A DNA stretch of 64,000 bases from Gari tellinella (GCA_922989275.2 OV277857.1:5270001-5334000), one strand, 5' to 3'; positions 53,681-63,597 are shown, counted from the first letter of the stretch. The notes: generated by a model from the letters alone, not told the origin. A program made the numbers and translations.

Positions 53681-54110
53681 TACCGTGGAGTATACACGAT
53701 TCTTTCCCGTTTAAGTCTTGCACTGCCAATGGCGACTATGCAAACAGTTTGGACCCTGATCAGATGCCGCGTTACGCGGCGTCTGATCAGAATCCAAACT
53801 ATTTGGCACTTATATTAACATTTCTGTAGTCAAAACAGCCCTAAAGCCGACTTGAAAAATATTGCAGACGGCACTACCAATACATGTACAAACCATATTT
53901 TGGCGGTAAGATGGTTTAAGCAGACAATAAAATTTGGCAGTGAAAAAGAGTTAAACAAACGAAACTACAATGCAATCAAACTTTGTTTTGTTTCATTGTG
54001 AGTGGCAAGCAGTTTTGAGGCTTACAAGACGCCGTGTTAAGCGTCCGTTCTGGCTCCAAACTGTTCGCGATGTAAGCAATCGTTTTAGAACAAAAGCTTA
54101 TATTTTGTCA
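53681..54110 (+). mobile_element. MITE-A copy split by a MITE-B
   Basis: Left piece TACCGTGGAG...TTCTTTCCCGTTTAA (53681-53714). The right piece resumes with TTAAACAAACGAAACTACAA at 53951 and continues through a decayed hairpin (CAGTTTTGAGGCTTACAAGA / GTCCGTTCTGGCTCCAAACT). The break is exactly at the TTAA of the family's CGTTTAAACGC motif. Confidence 0.75.
53711..53954. mobile_element. MITE-B copy, long form, inserted in MITE-A
   Basis: TTAAGTCTTGCACTGCC at the left, GGCAGTGAAAAAGAGTTAA at the right. Hairpin 53740-53803 (GTTTGGACCCTGATCAGATG / GTCTGATCAGAATCCAAACT). The flanking TTAA is a duplicated host sequence. Confidence 0.8.
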
Positions 54111-54159
54111 TTGCAATCATTCAAACGACACTGTGTTTCAGTATGACACGTACTTGTTT

Positions 54160-54409
54160 TACAGTGGATAATATGTTATTCTTTCCCGTTTAAACGCAAA
54201 CGTACGCAAACGCAAAGCGCTAAAACGTATAAAAGAACAACTTTTGGACAATTCTGATATTTCATGTTTATCTTGGTGGCAAACAGTTTGGAGCCTGATC
54301 AGACGCCGGGTTACCCGGCGTCTGATCTGGCTCCAAACTATTTGCACTGCAAATAATAGTTTTAGCGTAAACGCGTTTATTGGGAAAGAATAACAGATTC
54401 TCCACTGTA
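54160..54409 (+). mobile_element. MITE-A copy, complete
   Basis: TACAGTGGATAATATG left end slightly mutated; otherwise close to the young consensus. Confidence 0.85.
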
Positions 54410-54887
54410 AGCTTGCTGCATAAGTTTGATCTCATCCTGCTTTAATTTTCATCGGTCTTATACACTACTAATAAATCTAGTTTTAATGGTTTTTGAAGAA
54501 TTATTTATAGTATTATACAAATAACGTTTTCAATATAACAGTTGGTTTATGTTGATATGCATTTATTTTTATTGCTCAGTATTTCATTGGCTGTTTTTTA
54601 TTAATTTTTTACTATGTTTGCAAAAATGGCGTTTTCGATAGTCCCCTCTACTTGTACACATTCAATCATATTCACAAATAAAACAATGTTTCTTACTGCC
54701 GTCGTCCGTCCATTCTGTTTCCATGATTCATATCTGCTACTAATGAGCCGTTTGGAGCGTTAAAATGTACGTTTATACTCTTTAAAGTAGGTGTCAATAT
54801 ATCTATAAACATTTAGTGACTGTACAGAAAAGAGTAACCCGGCGTCTGATCAGGCTCTAATGCTAAAATTGTTCTCCCTCAGGTTTA
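54410..54887. other. AT-rich intergenic stretch
   Basis: Only a MITE-A hairpin scrap at 54821-54862 (GTAACCCGGCGTCTGATCAG). Confidence 0.4.
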
Positions 54888-55075
54888 ACATATTACTTCA
54901 TATATATGCCGTTTTACGTTGTTTATCTATTCATCTATTTAAGAAAATAGTTCCAAAGCAGGCTGAATGTAAAGCAGAATTTGTCTTCAGATTTGCTTAC
55001 ATTCAACCTTCTTTAAGTAGTCATCTGTCTTCAAAACTGTCTTCAAAAAACTGGAAACATGTTACGGGTAATGTA
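54888..55075. mobile_element. MITE-C copy, worn, reverse
   Basis: GCCGTTTTACGTTGTTTATC, ATTTAAGAAAATAGTTCC, shortened cassette 2 (AAAGCAGGCTGAATGTAAAG / CTTACATTCAACCTTCTTTA), GGAAACATGTTACGGGTAA. 55076-55423 holds nothing recognised. Confidence 0.55.
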
Positions 55076-55423
55076 TCGAAAAGATCGTCAACAGTTTTCA
55101 AAAGTACAACTTTCTATAGTTTACTACACACATTGTTTTACGTTTCATTCGTAGAGAACACAATTTCCCTCAACTATCTCAGCAAAGATCAATTTGTCCA
55201 ATAAGAGTTTTAGCACACCTCTTTATAGCAATGGGAGGCGTTCTTGCAAACATCATTAATATTTATAACAATAGGGCACAGATGATCTCTTATATCGACG
55301 GCTGGTTCTTTTGCTATCTGATCTTGATATAATTATACATGTACTATTTTCCCTGTCAATTCATTGTTCAGTTTTTAAGTGGTTATTTTTTCAAGGTTTA
55401 GTATCAACAAATCCGAATTTATA

Positions 55424-55673
55424 TACAGTGGAGAATCTGTTATTCTTTCCCGTTTAAACGCAAACGTACGCAAACGCAAAACGCTAAAACGTAGAAAAGA
55501 ACAACTTTTAGACAATTCTGATATTTCATGTTTATCTTGGTGGCAAACAGTTTAGAGCCTGATCAGACGCCGGGTTACCCGGCGTCTGATCTGGCTCCAA
55601 ACTGTTTGCACTGCAAATAACAGTTTTAGCGTAAACGCGTTTATTGGGAAAGAATAACACATTCTCCACTGTA
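55424..55673 (+). mobile_element. MITE-A copy, complete
   Basis: Differs from the neighbouring young copies at only a few positions (CAAAACGCTAAAACG; GTTTAGAGCC in the left arm, unpaired). Confidence 0.87.
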
Positions 55674-56012
55674 CACTGTGGCAGGCTGATGTGAACTATT
55701 GTTTTTGGTCAAATTATTAACCTACATGTAGCTTACATTTTGTCAATAAAAATAAAATTGTCCAAGCTTTCGTATATGATTTTAAAACATAAGAACTGTT
55801 GTTAATGGCGAAACCCTACCATGATGAAATTTTATTATTTTCAGAGGTGTTAAACAGTTCTTGTTTTAAGAAAATATATGACCGATTAGGTAACTACACG
55901 CATGTTGGCCAAAACAGTGCAAAACAAGATCATGATATTAATACACTGTAAAGAAGTAGCGACACAAGATTTCGTTTACTAATATACTATCACACACACG
56001 TTCTTTTAAAGA
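55674..56012. other. Intergenic stretch, nothing recognised
   Basis: No assigned repeat. Confidence 0.35.
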
Positions 56013-56233
56013 TACAGTAAAGACGTCATTCTTTCCCAATAAACATGTATACGCTATAACTATAATTCATATTGCAAACAGCTTGAGCCAGGTCAATTTC
56101 AAAGCTGTTTGCCACTGAGATTTAAATAAGTTGTCAGAATTGTCAAAACTTTTGTTATTTTCTTCATTTAATAGTAATGCGTTTGCGTTTCGTTTTTGTT
56201 TAAGCGAAGAAGAATAATGTCTTCTCCACTGTG
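56013..56233 (-). mobile_element. MITE-A copy, old, hairpin collapsed
   Basis: TACAGTAAAGACGTCATTCT to GTCTTCTCCACTGTG. The stem is reduced to CAGCTTGAGCCAGGTCAATT next to CAAAGCTGTTTGCC. Confidence 0.7.
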
Positions 56234-56326
56234 TGCTGACTTTGGTTATCCTTTTATTTCTGCCAACTTTAGTATTCGAATTGCCGTTCTCTAAGTCAAC
56301 ATTATTCGTTAACGTTTGATGTGTAT

Positions 56327-56570
56327 TACAATGGAGAATATGTTATTCTTTCCCAATAAACGCGTTTACGCTAAAACTATGATTTGCAGTGCAAACAGTT
56401 TGGAGCCAGATCAGACGCCGGGTAACCCGGCGTCTGATCAGGCTTCAAACTGTTTGCCACCAAGATAAACAAGATTTATCAGAATTGTCCAAAAGTTGTA
56501 CTTTTCTACGTTTTAGTGCTTTGCGTACGTTTGCGTTTAAACGGGAAAGAATAACAGATTCTCCACTGTA
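56327..56570 (-). mobile_element. MITE-A copy, complete
   Basis: TACAATGGAGAATATG to GATTCTCCACTGTA; one TTTGCG unit lost near GCTTTGCGTACGTTTGCG. Confidence 0.85.
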
Positions 56571-57232
56571 CGTATGAGATAACAAACTAAGTCGTAATTC
56601 AGAATGTTTACTTTGTCATAAAAATATCCGATTGTGCGTTAGAAATGTATGCGCATATAGTCTGTTTCTGTTAACCCGTAACTGCCTTTATGATGAATCG
56701 TTTTCCTAACAGCTCAGTTAAAAGTGAAAGTAAGAACGTTCGTATTTTTGTGTCAATTGGTGTTTATGTGATAAATCGAATATTATATACGTGTGTTTTC
56801 AGAATTGAAGGCTTGCAACACATTATTTTATTCAACTCATTAAATAAATTCAATACGGAAAACACATTTATTCAGTATCCTCTATTTAACACACTCTTTC
56901 ACCTCCTATAGGTAGATTAAGTCTGCATTGCAACAATTTGGAACAATTTCTTTCATTTATTTGTCGTATGTTTGACAATTCACTTCTTTTATTGTAAAAA
57001 GAATCTCGAAAGTTATTTTTCTGACAATGTTTATATCCATACACATTTAAATTTACAATTAATGGTCTGAAGCATAAAAGGTAAAAGCATATCCCGCCCT
57101 TTTTGCAGCATTCACAGATTTTCACATTTCCCCCAATATTTATAACATTCATCAAAGTACTTTTTCTCATTTCTCTCTCTCAAAATAAACATAAAAATTA
57201 TATATAATCAAAATACAAATATTAGAATTAAC
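56571..57232. other. Intergenic stretch, nothing recognised
   Basis: AT-rich, no feature assigned. Confidence 0.4.
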
Positions 57233-57345
57233 CCGTTAATTGCGAGAAATGCCTTTCCTAAAAATTTGCAATATGTTTAAATCTAGATGAGATGCTGAGT
57301 ATTTCGAAGTATTATCAAGATCTACACTGTTTGCCATTCGGGTAG
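57233..57345. mobile_element. Decayed TTAA element with hairpin remnant
   Basis: TTAACCCGTTAATTGCGAG, then TTAAATCTAGATGAGATGCT / TTATCAAGATCTACACTGTT. It resembles the hairpin at 62447-62512. Confidence 0.4.
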
Positions 57346-57492
57346 TATATCTGCAGATCAAGAAACAGATCAATTACATAATAAAACAAATGTTGTTTCA
57401 AGCAAGCTTTTTAATAAGCACTTAATGTGTTAATCAATGAATCATGGGTCAATCAAAACTTTATCTCAAGATTTGTTATGTCATGTATGATA

Positions 57493-57742
57493 TACAGTGG
57501 AGAAAACGTTATTCTTTCCCGTTTAAACGCAAACGTACGCAAACGCAAAGCGCTAAAACGTAGAAAAGAACAACTTTTGGACAATTCTGATATTTCATGT
57601 TTATCTTGGTGGCAAACAGTTTGGAGCCTGATCAGACGCCGGGTTACCCGGCGTCTGATCTGGCTCCAAACTGTTTGCACTGCAAATAACAGTTTTAGCG
57701 TAAACGCGTTTATTGGGAAAGAATAACACATTCTCCACTGTA
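57493..57742 (+). mobile_element. MITE-A copy, complete
   Basis: Young subfamily with AACGTTATTCTTTCCC at the left and AATAACACATTCTCC at the right, so the two ends differ slightly. Confidence 0.87.
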
Positions 57743-57756
57743 GATTGGTTAAAAAA

Positions 57757-58228
57757 GCGACGGTGGAGAAGACTTGATTCTTTCCCTATATGTGTCTATG
57801 CTAAAATTAATTATGACAGTTTAACCAATTTGTGCCCATGGTCCTATATATATTACATAGACAAACAGTGTAGACTCAAATCAGATGCCGCAAATTGCGG
57901 CATCTGGTCAGACGCTACACTGTTTGCTGATATAAATTTCAATATAAAACAGAACGAAAATTTATACCAGGCTCCCCTTTTATCAAGTAATAGACTAATC
58001 TAATATACTGTATAAAGCATGGAAGAACTCATTTGGCTAAAATTGGTTAACATACTTTGAAGCCAGATCAGACACCGGCTTAAACTGCGTCTGATCAAGC
58101 TCCAAAGTGTTTGCCGCTCATTAGATTAAATAGTAAATACAGATACAAAAGGTAATTTTCTACATTTGATTGCATTGCTTTTGCATTTAACTTGGTTGAC
58201 TCGGGAAAGAAAGGCGTCTTCTCCACAG
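57757..58228 (-). mobile_element. Old MITE-A copy split by a MITE-M
   Basis: Left piece CGGTGGAGAAGACTTGATTC ... TTATGACAGTTTAA (to 57824). The right piece resumes at TTAACATACTTTGAAGCCAG (58047) with hairpin ACACCGGCTTAAACTGCGTC and ends GGCGTCTTCTCCACAG. Confidence 0.65.
57821..58050. mobile_element. MITE-M copy 3, inserted in MITE-A
   Basis: TTAACCAATTTGTGCCCATG to TGGCTAAAATTGGTTAA, TTAA duplicated on both sides. Hairpin 57863-57925 (CAGTGTAGACTCAAATCAGA / GGTCAGACGCTACACTGTTT, tip GCCGCAAATTGCGGC). Confidence 0.7.
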
Positions 58229-58319
58229 CAATATGAAGCCGTTATTATGCATTACCTTTACCATGCAATGTTATCGCCTCTTTTTTGATGATTGTCATCT
58301 GTAAATGTTTTAAGATTAA

Positions 58320-58734
58320 TAGAGTCAAACCGCTCTATTACAGTGGAAAATCTGTTATTCTTTCCCGTTTAAACGCAAACGTACGCAAACGCAAAGCACT
58401 AAAACGTAGAAAAGAACAACTTTTGGACAATTCTGATAATTCTTGTTTATCTTGGTGGCAAACAGTTTGGAGCCTGATCAGACGCCGGGTTACCCGGCGT
58501 CTGATCTGGCTCCAAACTGTTTGCACTGCAAATGATAGTTTTAGCGTAAACGCGTTTATTGGGAAAGAATAACAGATTCTCCACTGTACGACCACTAAAA
58601 AAAGGCTAATTGATTGTATAAAATACAGGTGACAGCTTTCTGTTTTATTGTCGCATTGCTTTAAGAAGTCAACTTGTCTTAAACACCTAATAATCAACAT
58701 CATTTAGTGGTCACAATAGAGAGGTTTTACTGTA
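58320..58734. mobile_element. MITE-D copy, interrupted by MITE-A
   Basis: The left end TAGAGTCAAACCGCTCTATTA is split from CGACCACTAAAAAAAGGC by a MITE-A. The right end is AATAGAGAGGTTTTACTGTA. Hairpin left arm mostly deleted. Confidence 0.7.
58339..58588 (+). mobile_element. MITE-A copy, inside MITE-D
   Basis: Complete young copy with a duplicated TA on either side. Confidence 0.88.
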
Positions 58735-58777
58735 TTTCATATCTTTTTCTATTTGATGAATTCTAAAATCAATTTTC

Positions 58778-58843
58778 AAATAGTATCGATCCTGGTCAGA
58801 CGCCGAGTTACTCGACGTTTTTTTATGGATCCACACTATATGC
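58778..58843. repeat. Cassette 1 hairpin remnant
   Basis: CAAATAGTATCGATCCTGGT ... TATGGATCCACACTATATGC around ACGCCGAGTTACTCGACG. Confidence 0.5.
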
Positions 58844-59128
58844 AAATAGCAAAAACCAGCAAAGTCGATGGTAGCAGATAGACGAATTGTAAACCATATA
58901 CATGTACGTTTGTGTCAAAGCACATATTATTTAAATGTGTGTGCAGCCAATTGCAGCCGTGTATTAGTGAACACCACAATCATGATACGTGTTAAATTTC
59001 ATTTTCTTGTTGAGAAATTGTAAATAAATGACAATAAAAAATGAAGAACTCCGATGCCTCCTTTTGTATACTGGTCTCGAGATAAGCGAATTCAATTTAT
59101 TTGAATCCATATCTCCTCCGCAGTCTTA

Positions 59129-59370
59129 TACCGTGGAAAAGACATTATTCTTTTCCAATAAACGCGCTTTTGTTAAGATAATTATTCACACTGCAAACAG
59201 TTTGGAGCCAGATCAGACACCGGGTAACCCGGCATCTGATCAGGCTCCAAACTGTTCGCTATTCATATTAAAACGAAACGTTACCGTTTTCAAAATGTTT
59301 TTATTTCCCGCCACTGTGTTTTATGTTTAGCTCCGTTTAAACGGACAATATTAATGTTTTCTCCTCTGTA
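59129..59370 (-). mobile_element. MITE-A copy, older subfamily
   Basis: TACCGTGGAAAAGACATTAT to GTTTTCTCCTCTGTA. Hairpin intact (CCGGGTAACCCGG) although the flanks have diverged strongly. Confidence 0.78.
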
Positions 59371-59676
59371 ACATGATCGATAAAGTAAAAGCCGATAAAG
59401 GTAATGATCTTTATGCCGTGTCAATCGTGTGTGCAAGATAAATCAGAGATAAAATTGAAATCAATTTCACTTTGCAGCTTCCACAATATTATTGGTGTTT
59501 CCATCAAGTTCAATTAGGTTGCACGGGGCCAATATTTTTTATTTACAATTAACGATACTGGTGCATTTACAGCGTTAATTGATAGGACTCATTTACACGT
59601 GCAAAATATAATTAAACCTCGATACTACTACTACTAATAAGACGGTTAATTAATGATGATAAAGACAGGTGGCGGC
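59371..59676. other. Intergenic stretch, nothing recognised
   Basis: No assigned repeat. Confidence 0.35.
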
Positions 59677-59920
59677 TTAACCCATTACTCTATAAATTTT
59701 ACTATTACGCTTTTGATTTATTCATCCACTGAAGAAATAGTGCCGCATTATACTGTCATGAATATGCATCATAAGGAACAGTTTCTATATCAAAGCAGAA
59801 CGTGGCGTTTGACAGTCTGACAGTAAAGCAGAAAGCGCCTAAATGTGCATTCTGCTTTACTTTCAACCTGCCATAAGTGGTCACATGTCTTCGAAATCAA
59901 GCTATAGGATAAACGGCAAA
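59677..59920. mobile_element. MITE-C copy, reverse
   Basis: TTAACCCATTACTCTATAAA, TCCACTGAAGAAATAGTGCC, GACAGTCTGACAGTAAAGCA / TGCTTTACTTTCAACCTGCC, CAAGCTATAGGATAAACG. Confidence 0.65.
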
Positions 59921-59949
59921 CCCTTACACTGCCAACGTTTTCGTGAGAT

Positions 59950-60165
59950 GATAACCCCTTCACCGTTTTTTTGTCGTCTGCTTCAGTTGTGTTGTCTGCA
60001 ACTTCGTTTCGAAGTTAAAAATGAGGCAGTATAACTGAAGAAATTTTAAAAAGCTAGTGTCAAACAGTTTGGATCCTGATCAGACGCCGCGTTCCGCGGT
60101 GTCTGATCAGGATTCAAACTAATTACAAAAGCTCTTTTAAGCGTCATTGAGAGAGAAAGGGTTAA
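59950..60165. mobile_element. MITE-B copy
   Basis: GATAACCCCTTCACCG (mutated TTAA) to GAGAGAAAGGGTTAA. TTTGTCGTCTGCTTC lies near the left. Hairpin 60060-60121 with GCGTTCCGC tip. A MITE-D hairpin scrap follows at 60166-60225. Confidence 0.7.
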
Positions 60166-60225
60166 GGTAGGGTGATAACAAAACAAGAGTTTTCTGCTTT
60201 AGTTTTGTATTGCTTTAAGTGGCAA

Positions 60226-60486
60226 CTTAAGAAGTAACGCCGAAGTGATCTTTCGTTTTTAGCGGTCTTAACATGAGTTAGTTTTTTCAATTAATGGAAC
60301 GGGTAATTTACGATTATTACATGTATAAGGGATATTTGTTGGAACTGTATTACCATTGAGACGTTGGAGCAACGTGCACAAAAACTTAGTCAACGTGGAG
60401 GATACATATAGACTAGAGGACATATAATTTGCGTGATCTCTCAGTCTCTATACAAGATGTATTTATGATTTGAAGACAAACTGCAA
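60226..60486. other. Intergenic stretch, nothing recognised
   Basis: No assigned repeat. Confidence 0.35.
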
Positions 60487-61370
60487 TTAAGGGTGTATGA
60501 AACTCATGAATTTGGGAAAATTTCAAAGTATATGAAAACACTGATGGTTTTGTATTGAAGAGCTATTTAAGATGAATGAAAAAATAGAAAAAGTGTATAA
60601 TTATGTTGGTGAACAACATTTGGCTCTACGGTCATGTAAAATTTACCCAACTCACTTTTTCTTATTTTGTCCTTTTCAAACAGCCCGCTTCAATAAAATG
60701 CATTTCAAATGAAAACAAATATGATGATTTGGTTTTGTGTTATTAATTTCCTGTCTATGGTAGTATTTCTGCATACACAAACTAATTTAAGAGTAAACAG
60801 GCACCAAATGTGAAATTTATAAAGCTCTGAATATCATCGATATGGTATTTTTTGTAAATGATTGTAAAGGGAGATAACTCTTTTTACTTTAATAACTCAA
60901 ATTTTTCAACACTGACCTTTCAATTTCTTTTCATAATTTGAACTGCCTTAGCATGAGCTTTCATCTGGTAAAATATAAGAACAAGTTTAATACTAGAACT
61001 ATTTCATTTTCAAACGTTTTTACTTTTTTTCATAAAATAAAAAATCTAATAAAATCATGCCCTATAAAAAGCATATTTTTGATATTCAAGGATCCATATT
61101 GTTCAAACCTGGTGCATGCTTTGTCTAAATTTGGTTTCTTTATGTGAAAATACCACCATAGACATGAAATAAATCATGAAAAACCCAAATAACCATGTTT
61201 GTTTTGTTTGGAAATAGATTTTACTGAAGCTTGTACTCTGAATGGGTAAAATTTGAGAAAAAAAATCCAAATTTGACATACCTTTTTGAAATCGCTGTAG
61301 CTAACAAAACAATGATAGAAAAAAGTTTAATACTTTAAAAAATTCGCTTATGGGTTTGATACACCCTTAA
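60487..61370. mobile_element. Element O: 884-bp TTAA-flanked non-autonomous transposon
   Basis: TTAAGGGTGTATGAAACTCA at the left pairs with TGGGTTTGATACACCCTTAA at the right; imperfect inverted repeats of about 24 bp sit at TTAA. The interior is AT-rich with no long open frame. It includes GGGAGATAACTC near 60869, a string I associate with mollusc genomes. No hairpin cassette. A Kolobok- or piggyBac-type origin is possible from the TTAA target; unproven. Confidence 0.7.
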
Positions 61371-61434
61371 GTGTAATTGAGGTAAAAGAGAAGAAACAGT
61401 TGTTTAAGATAAGTGGATACTTCAGCCTTCACAC

Positions 61435-61735
61435 CATAGTCGTTTTCAACTTATTCCTCCACTGAAGAAAAGGGTTCCAATTTATACAGTTATGAATATA
61501 CCATAAATATATATTTCATATACAATGTACTACAAGAAGGCTGAAATAAAGCAGAAAGCGCCATAAGACGCACTCTGTTTTATTTTCAAACTGCTTTATG
61601 TGATCTCTTGTCATCAAAACCAGAAACATGCAATGTATATGTATTATGGTTTAAAACAGGCTGAAAGTAAAGTAAAAAGCTACTTCACTAGTCTTCTGCT
61701 TTATTTTGAAATTGCTTAAAATACATATCCAGCTG
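61435..61735. mobile_element. MITE-C copies, two worn pieces
   Basis: 61440-61635: reversed MITE-C (CCTCCACTGAAGAAAAGGGT, GGCTGAAATAAAGCAGAAAG / TTTTATTTTCAAACTGCTTT). 61650-61725: second cassette 2 hairpin (AAAACAGGCTGAAAGTAAAG / GCTTTATTTTGAAATTGCTT). Confidence 0.55.
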
Positions 61736-61867
61736 AGCAGGAAGTCAGAAAACTGATCTTAGTCTCAGAATATGAAAGTTTCATAGAAACAGACTTTAAA
61801 TGATGAAAAATAAGATTCGTCAGAAAGCGCTTATATGCACGAGGAAAGGAGCGTCTTATTGAATAGT

Positions 61868-62117
61868 TACAGTGGAGAATGTGTTATTCTTTCCCAATAA
61901 ACGCGTTTACGCTAAAACTATTATTTGCAGTGCAAACAGTTTGGAGCCAGATCAGACGCCTGGTAACCCGGCGTCTGTTCAGGCTCCAAACTGTTTGCCA
62001 CCAAGATAAACATGAAATATCAGAATTGTCCAAAAGTTGTTCTTTTCTACGTTTTAGCGGTTTGCGTTTGCGTACGTTTGCGTTTAAACGGGAAAGAATA
62101 ACAGATTCTCCACTGTA
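61868..62117 (-). mobile_element. MITE-A copy, complete
   Basis: Young subfamily; hairpin tip CTGGTAACCCGG with one unpaired substitution. Confidence 0.87.
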
Positions 62118-62680
62118 ATATATCGAAGTTTATTGACAACACACACAAATCATCATAATAGGTCATGTTCAATGTTATAAAAGGTATTCGAAATAAATCG
62201 TATGTTTTGTACTTACTTCACCCATTTATGCCTGCAATGAATCCTCTCCTTTTGCTCTGGGATATTTTAATATGGATTTGAAACGGTGATCTAAAACACT
62301 AGAGCGTTTATCCAGATCGTTTCATGAAATAGAAAACGGTGTAAATTAACAAATACACCGTGTCTGATATTAATATTGAAACAACTGTCAATGCTTAAGA
62401 GAAGACAACAACAACAACAACACATTCAAAGCGAAACGCCATATTGTCAAATAGATTAGATCGAGTTAAGACGCTGAGCTTTTCGGCTTTTCATCTAGAT
62501 CTACACTGTTTGCGATTCTGGTCATCAACCAGCTTTTTTCGTGCCGAAGTGAAAACCAATACAGAATTATGAACGTTTTGTTTTAAATCTTACAAGCGGA
62601 GAGCATATCTGTACTAGGACGGCAAAATTATTGTTGGCTGTTAATTTTTATGAATATAGGTGTACATTAGTCTTTACCCA
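62118..62680. other. Intergenic stretch with one hairpin remnant
   Basis: 62447-62512: GTCAAATAGATTAGATCGAG / CATCTAGATCTACACTGTTT around ACGCTGAGCTTTTCGGC. Otherwise nothing. Confidence 0.45.
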
Positions 62681-62846
62681 TTAAACCCTAAATACATAGG
62701 CAAACAGTGCAGAATTTGGTCAGATGCCGCATTATGTGGCATCTGATCAGAGTCTACACTGTTTGCTGATAGGAATTTTGACCAGGCATACCTTTGATAA
62801 AAAATGGACAAATCCAATATTAAACATGGAAGAATCCATTGGGTTA
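62681..62846. mobile_element. MITE-M copy 4
   Basis: TTAAACCCTAAATACATAGG to GAATCCATTGGGTTAA. Hairpin 62700-62766 (CAAACAGTGCAGAATTTGGT / CTGATCAGAGTCTACACTGT, tip GCCGCATTATGTGGC); then GACCAGGCATACCTTTGATA as in copy 2, inverted. Confidence 0.7.
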
Positions 62847-63287
62847 ATTGAACATTGAAGTTTCAGGGGCCAATGAGTTGATCGCATGTGCAGAGTCGCC
62901 AAGATAAATGTAGTTGTTATAAATTATAAGCAAACTGCAGGTATGCGAGATGTTCCCCCTTCAGATCGCTAAATTCCTAAGATCCTCTTTGTTGGGTGTC
63001 CATGCTATCCTGGTTTTCCCTTTGATGTGAAAATTTACACAATGTTTACAGGTTCTAGGGTATCTGGGAGATTGAATCTTTTTCAGGGATTTATATCGAC
63101 TGTCTGTGAACTTTGGGCGCTTTATTTATTTCAAATTACTCCATACAGGAAAACCTCTAACAAATATATCAACCTCGAGTTCAGAGTAACAACACATTGT
63201 CGAAAATGAGCACTGCATTTGGTACATGTAATGTAGAACAAACTCAGATTTAGAGTCCGGTATGACAGCAGTGCTTGGTCTGTACAA
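62847..63287. other. Intergenic stretch, nothing recognised
   Basis: No assigned repeat. Confidence 0.35.
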
Positions 63288-63515
63288 TGCTGCAATGCAA
63301 TAAGGCAGATTTTGTCATGGCACGGATCATATATAAGGCACTTTTACGAAAGAAATGTCTATTTAAGTACACATTTGAGCCATGTCAATCCGGGCTCTGT
63401 ATCTGCGTTTGGTCTACACTACCCAATGCTTCACAAGTTGTTTTCTATAGGATGTTTGCGGGTGTCAAACTGTTTGCACTGCAATAAGGCAGGTTTTGTC
63501 ATGGAACGGTTCAAA
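63288..63515 (+). repeat. Repeat N relative, direct-repeat arrangement
   Basis: TGCAATGCAATAAGGCAGAT and TTTTGTCATGGCACGG at 63292-63328 recur as TGCACTGCAATAAGGCAGGT and TTTTGTCATGGAACGG at 63474-63509, same orientation. Between them, GAGCCATGTCAATCCGGGCT and TTTGGTCTACACTACCC match the repeat N interior at 37991-38090. Confidence 0.55.
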
Positions 63516-63597
63516 AGTAGTGTAGATTCATCCTAACTTATTGATCAATAGTCCAACGTTTTTGGCATCTTTTGCAAACAATGCACATGTGAAGATT

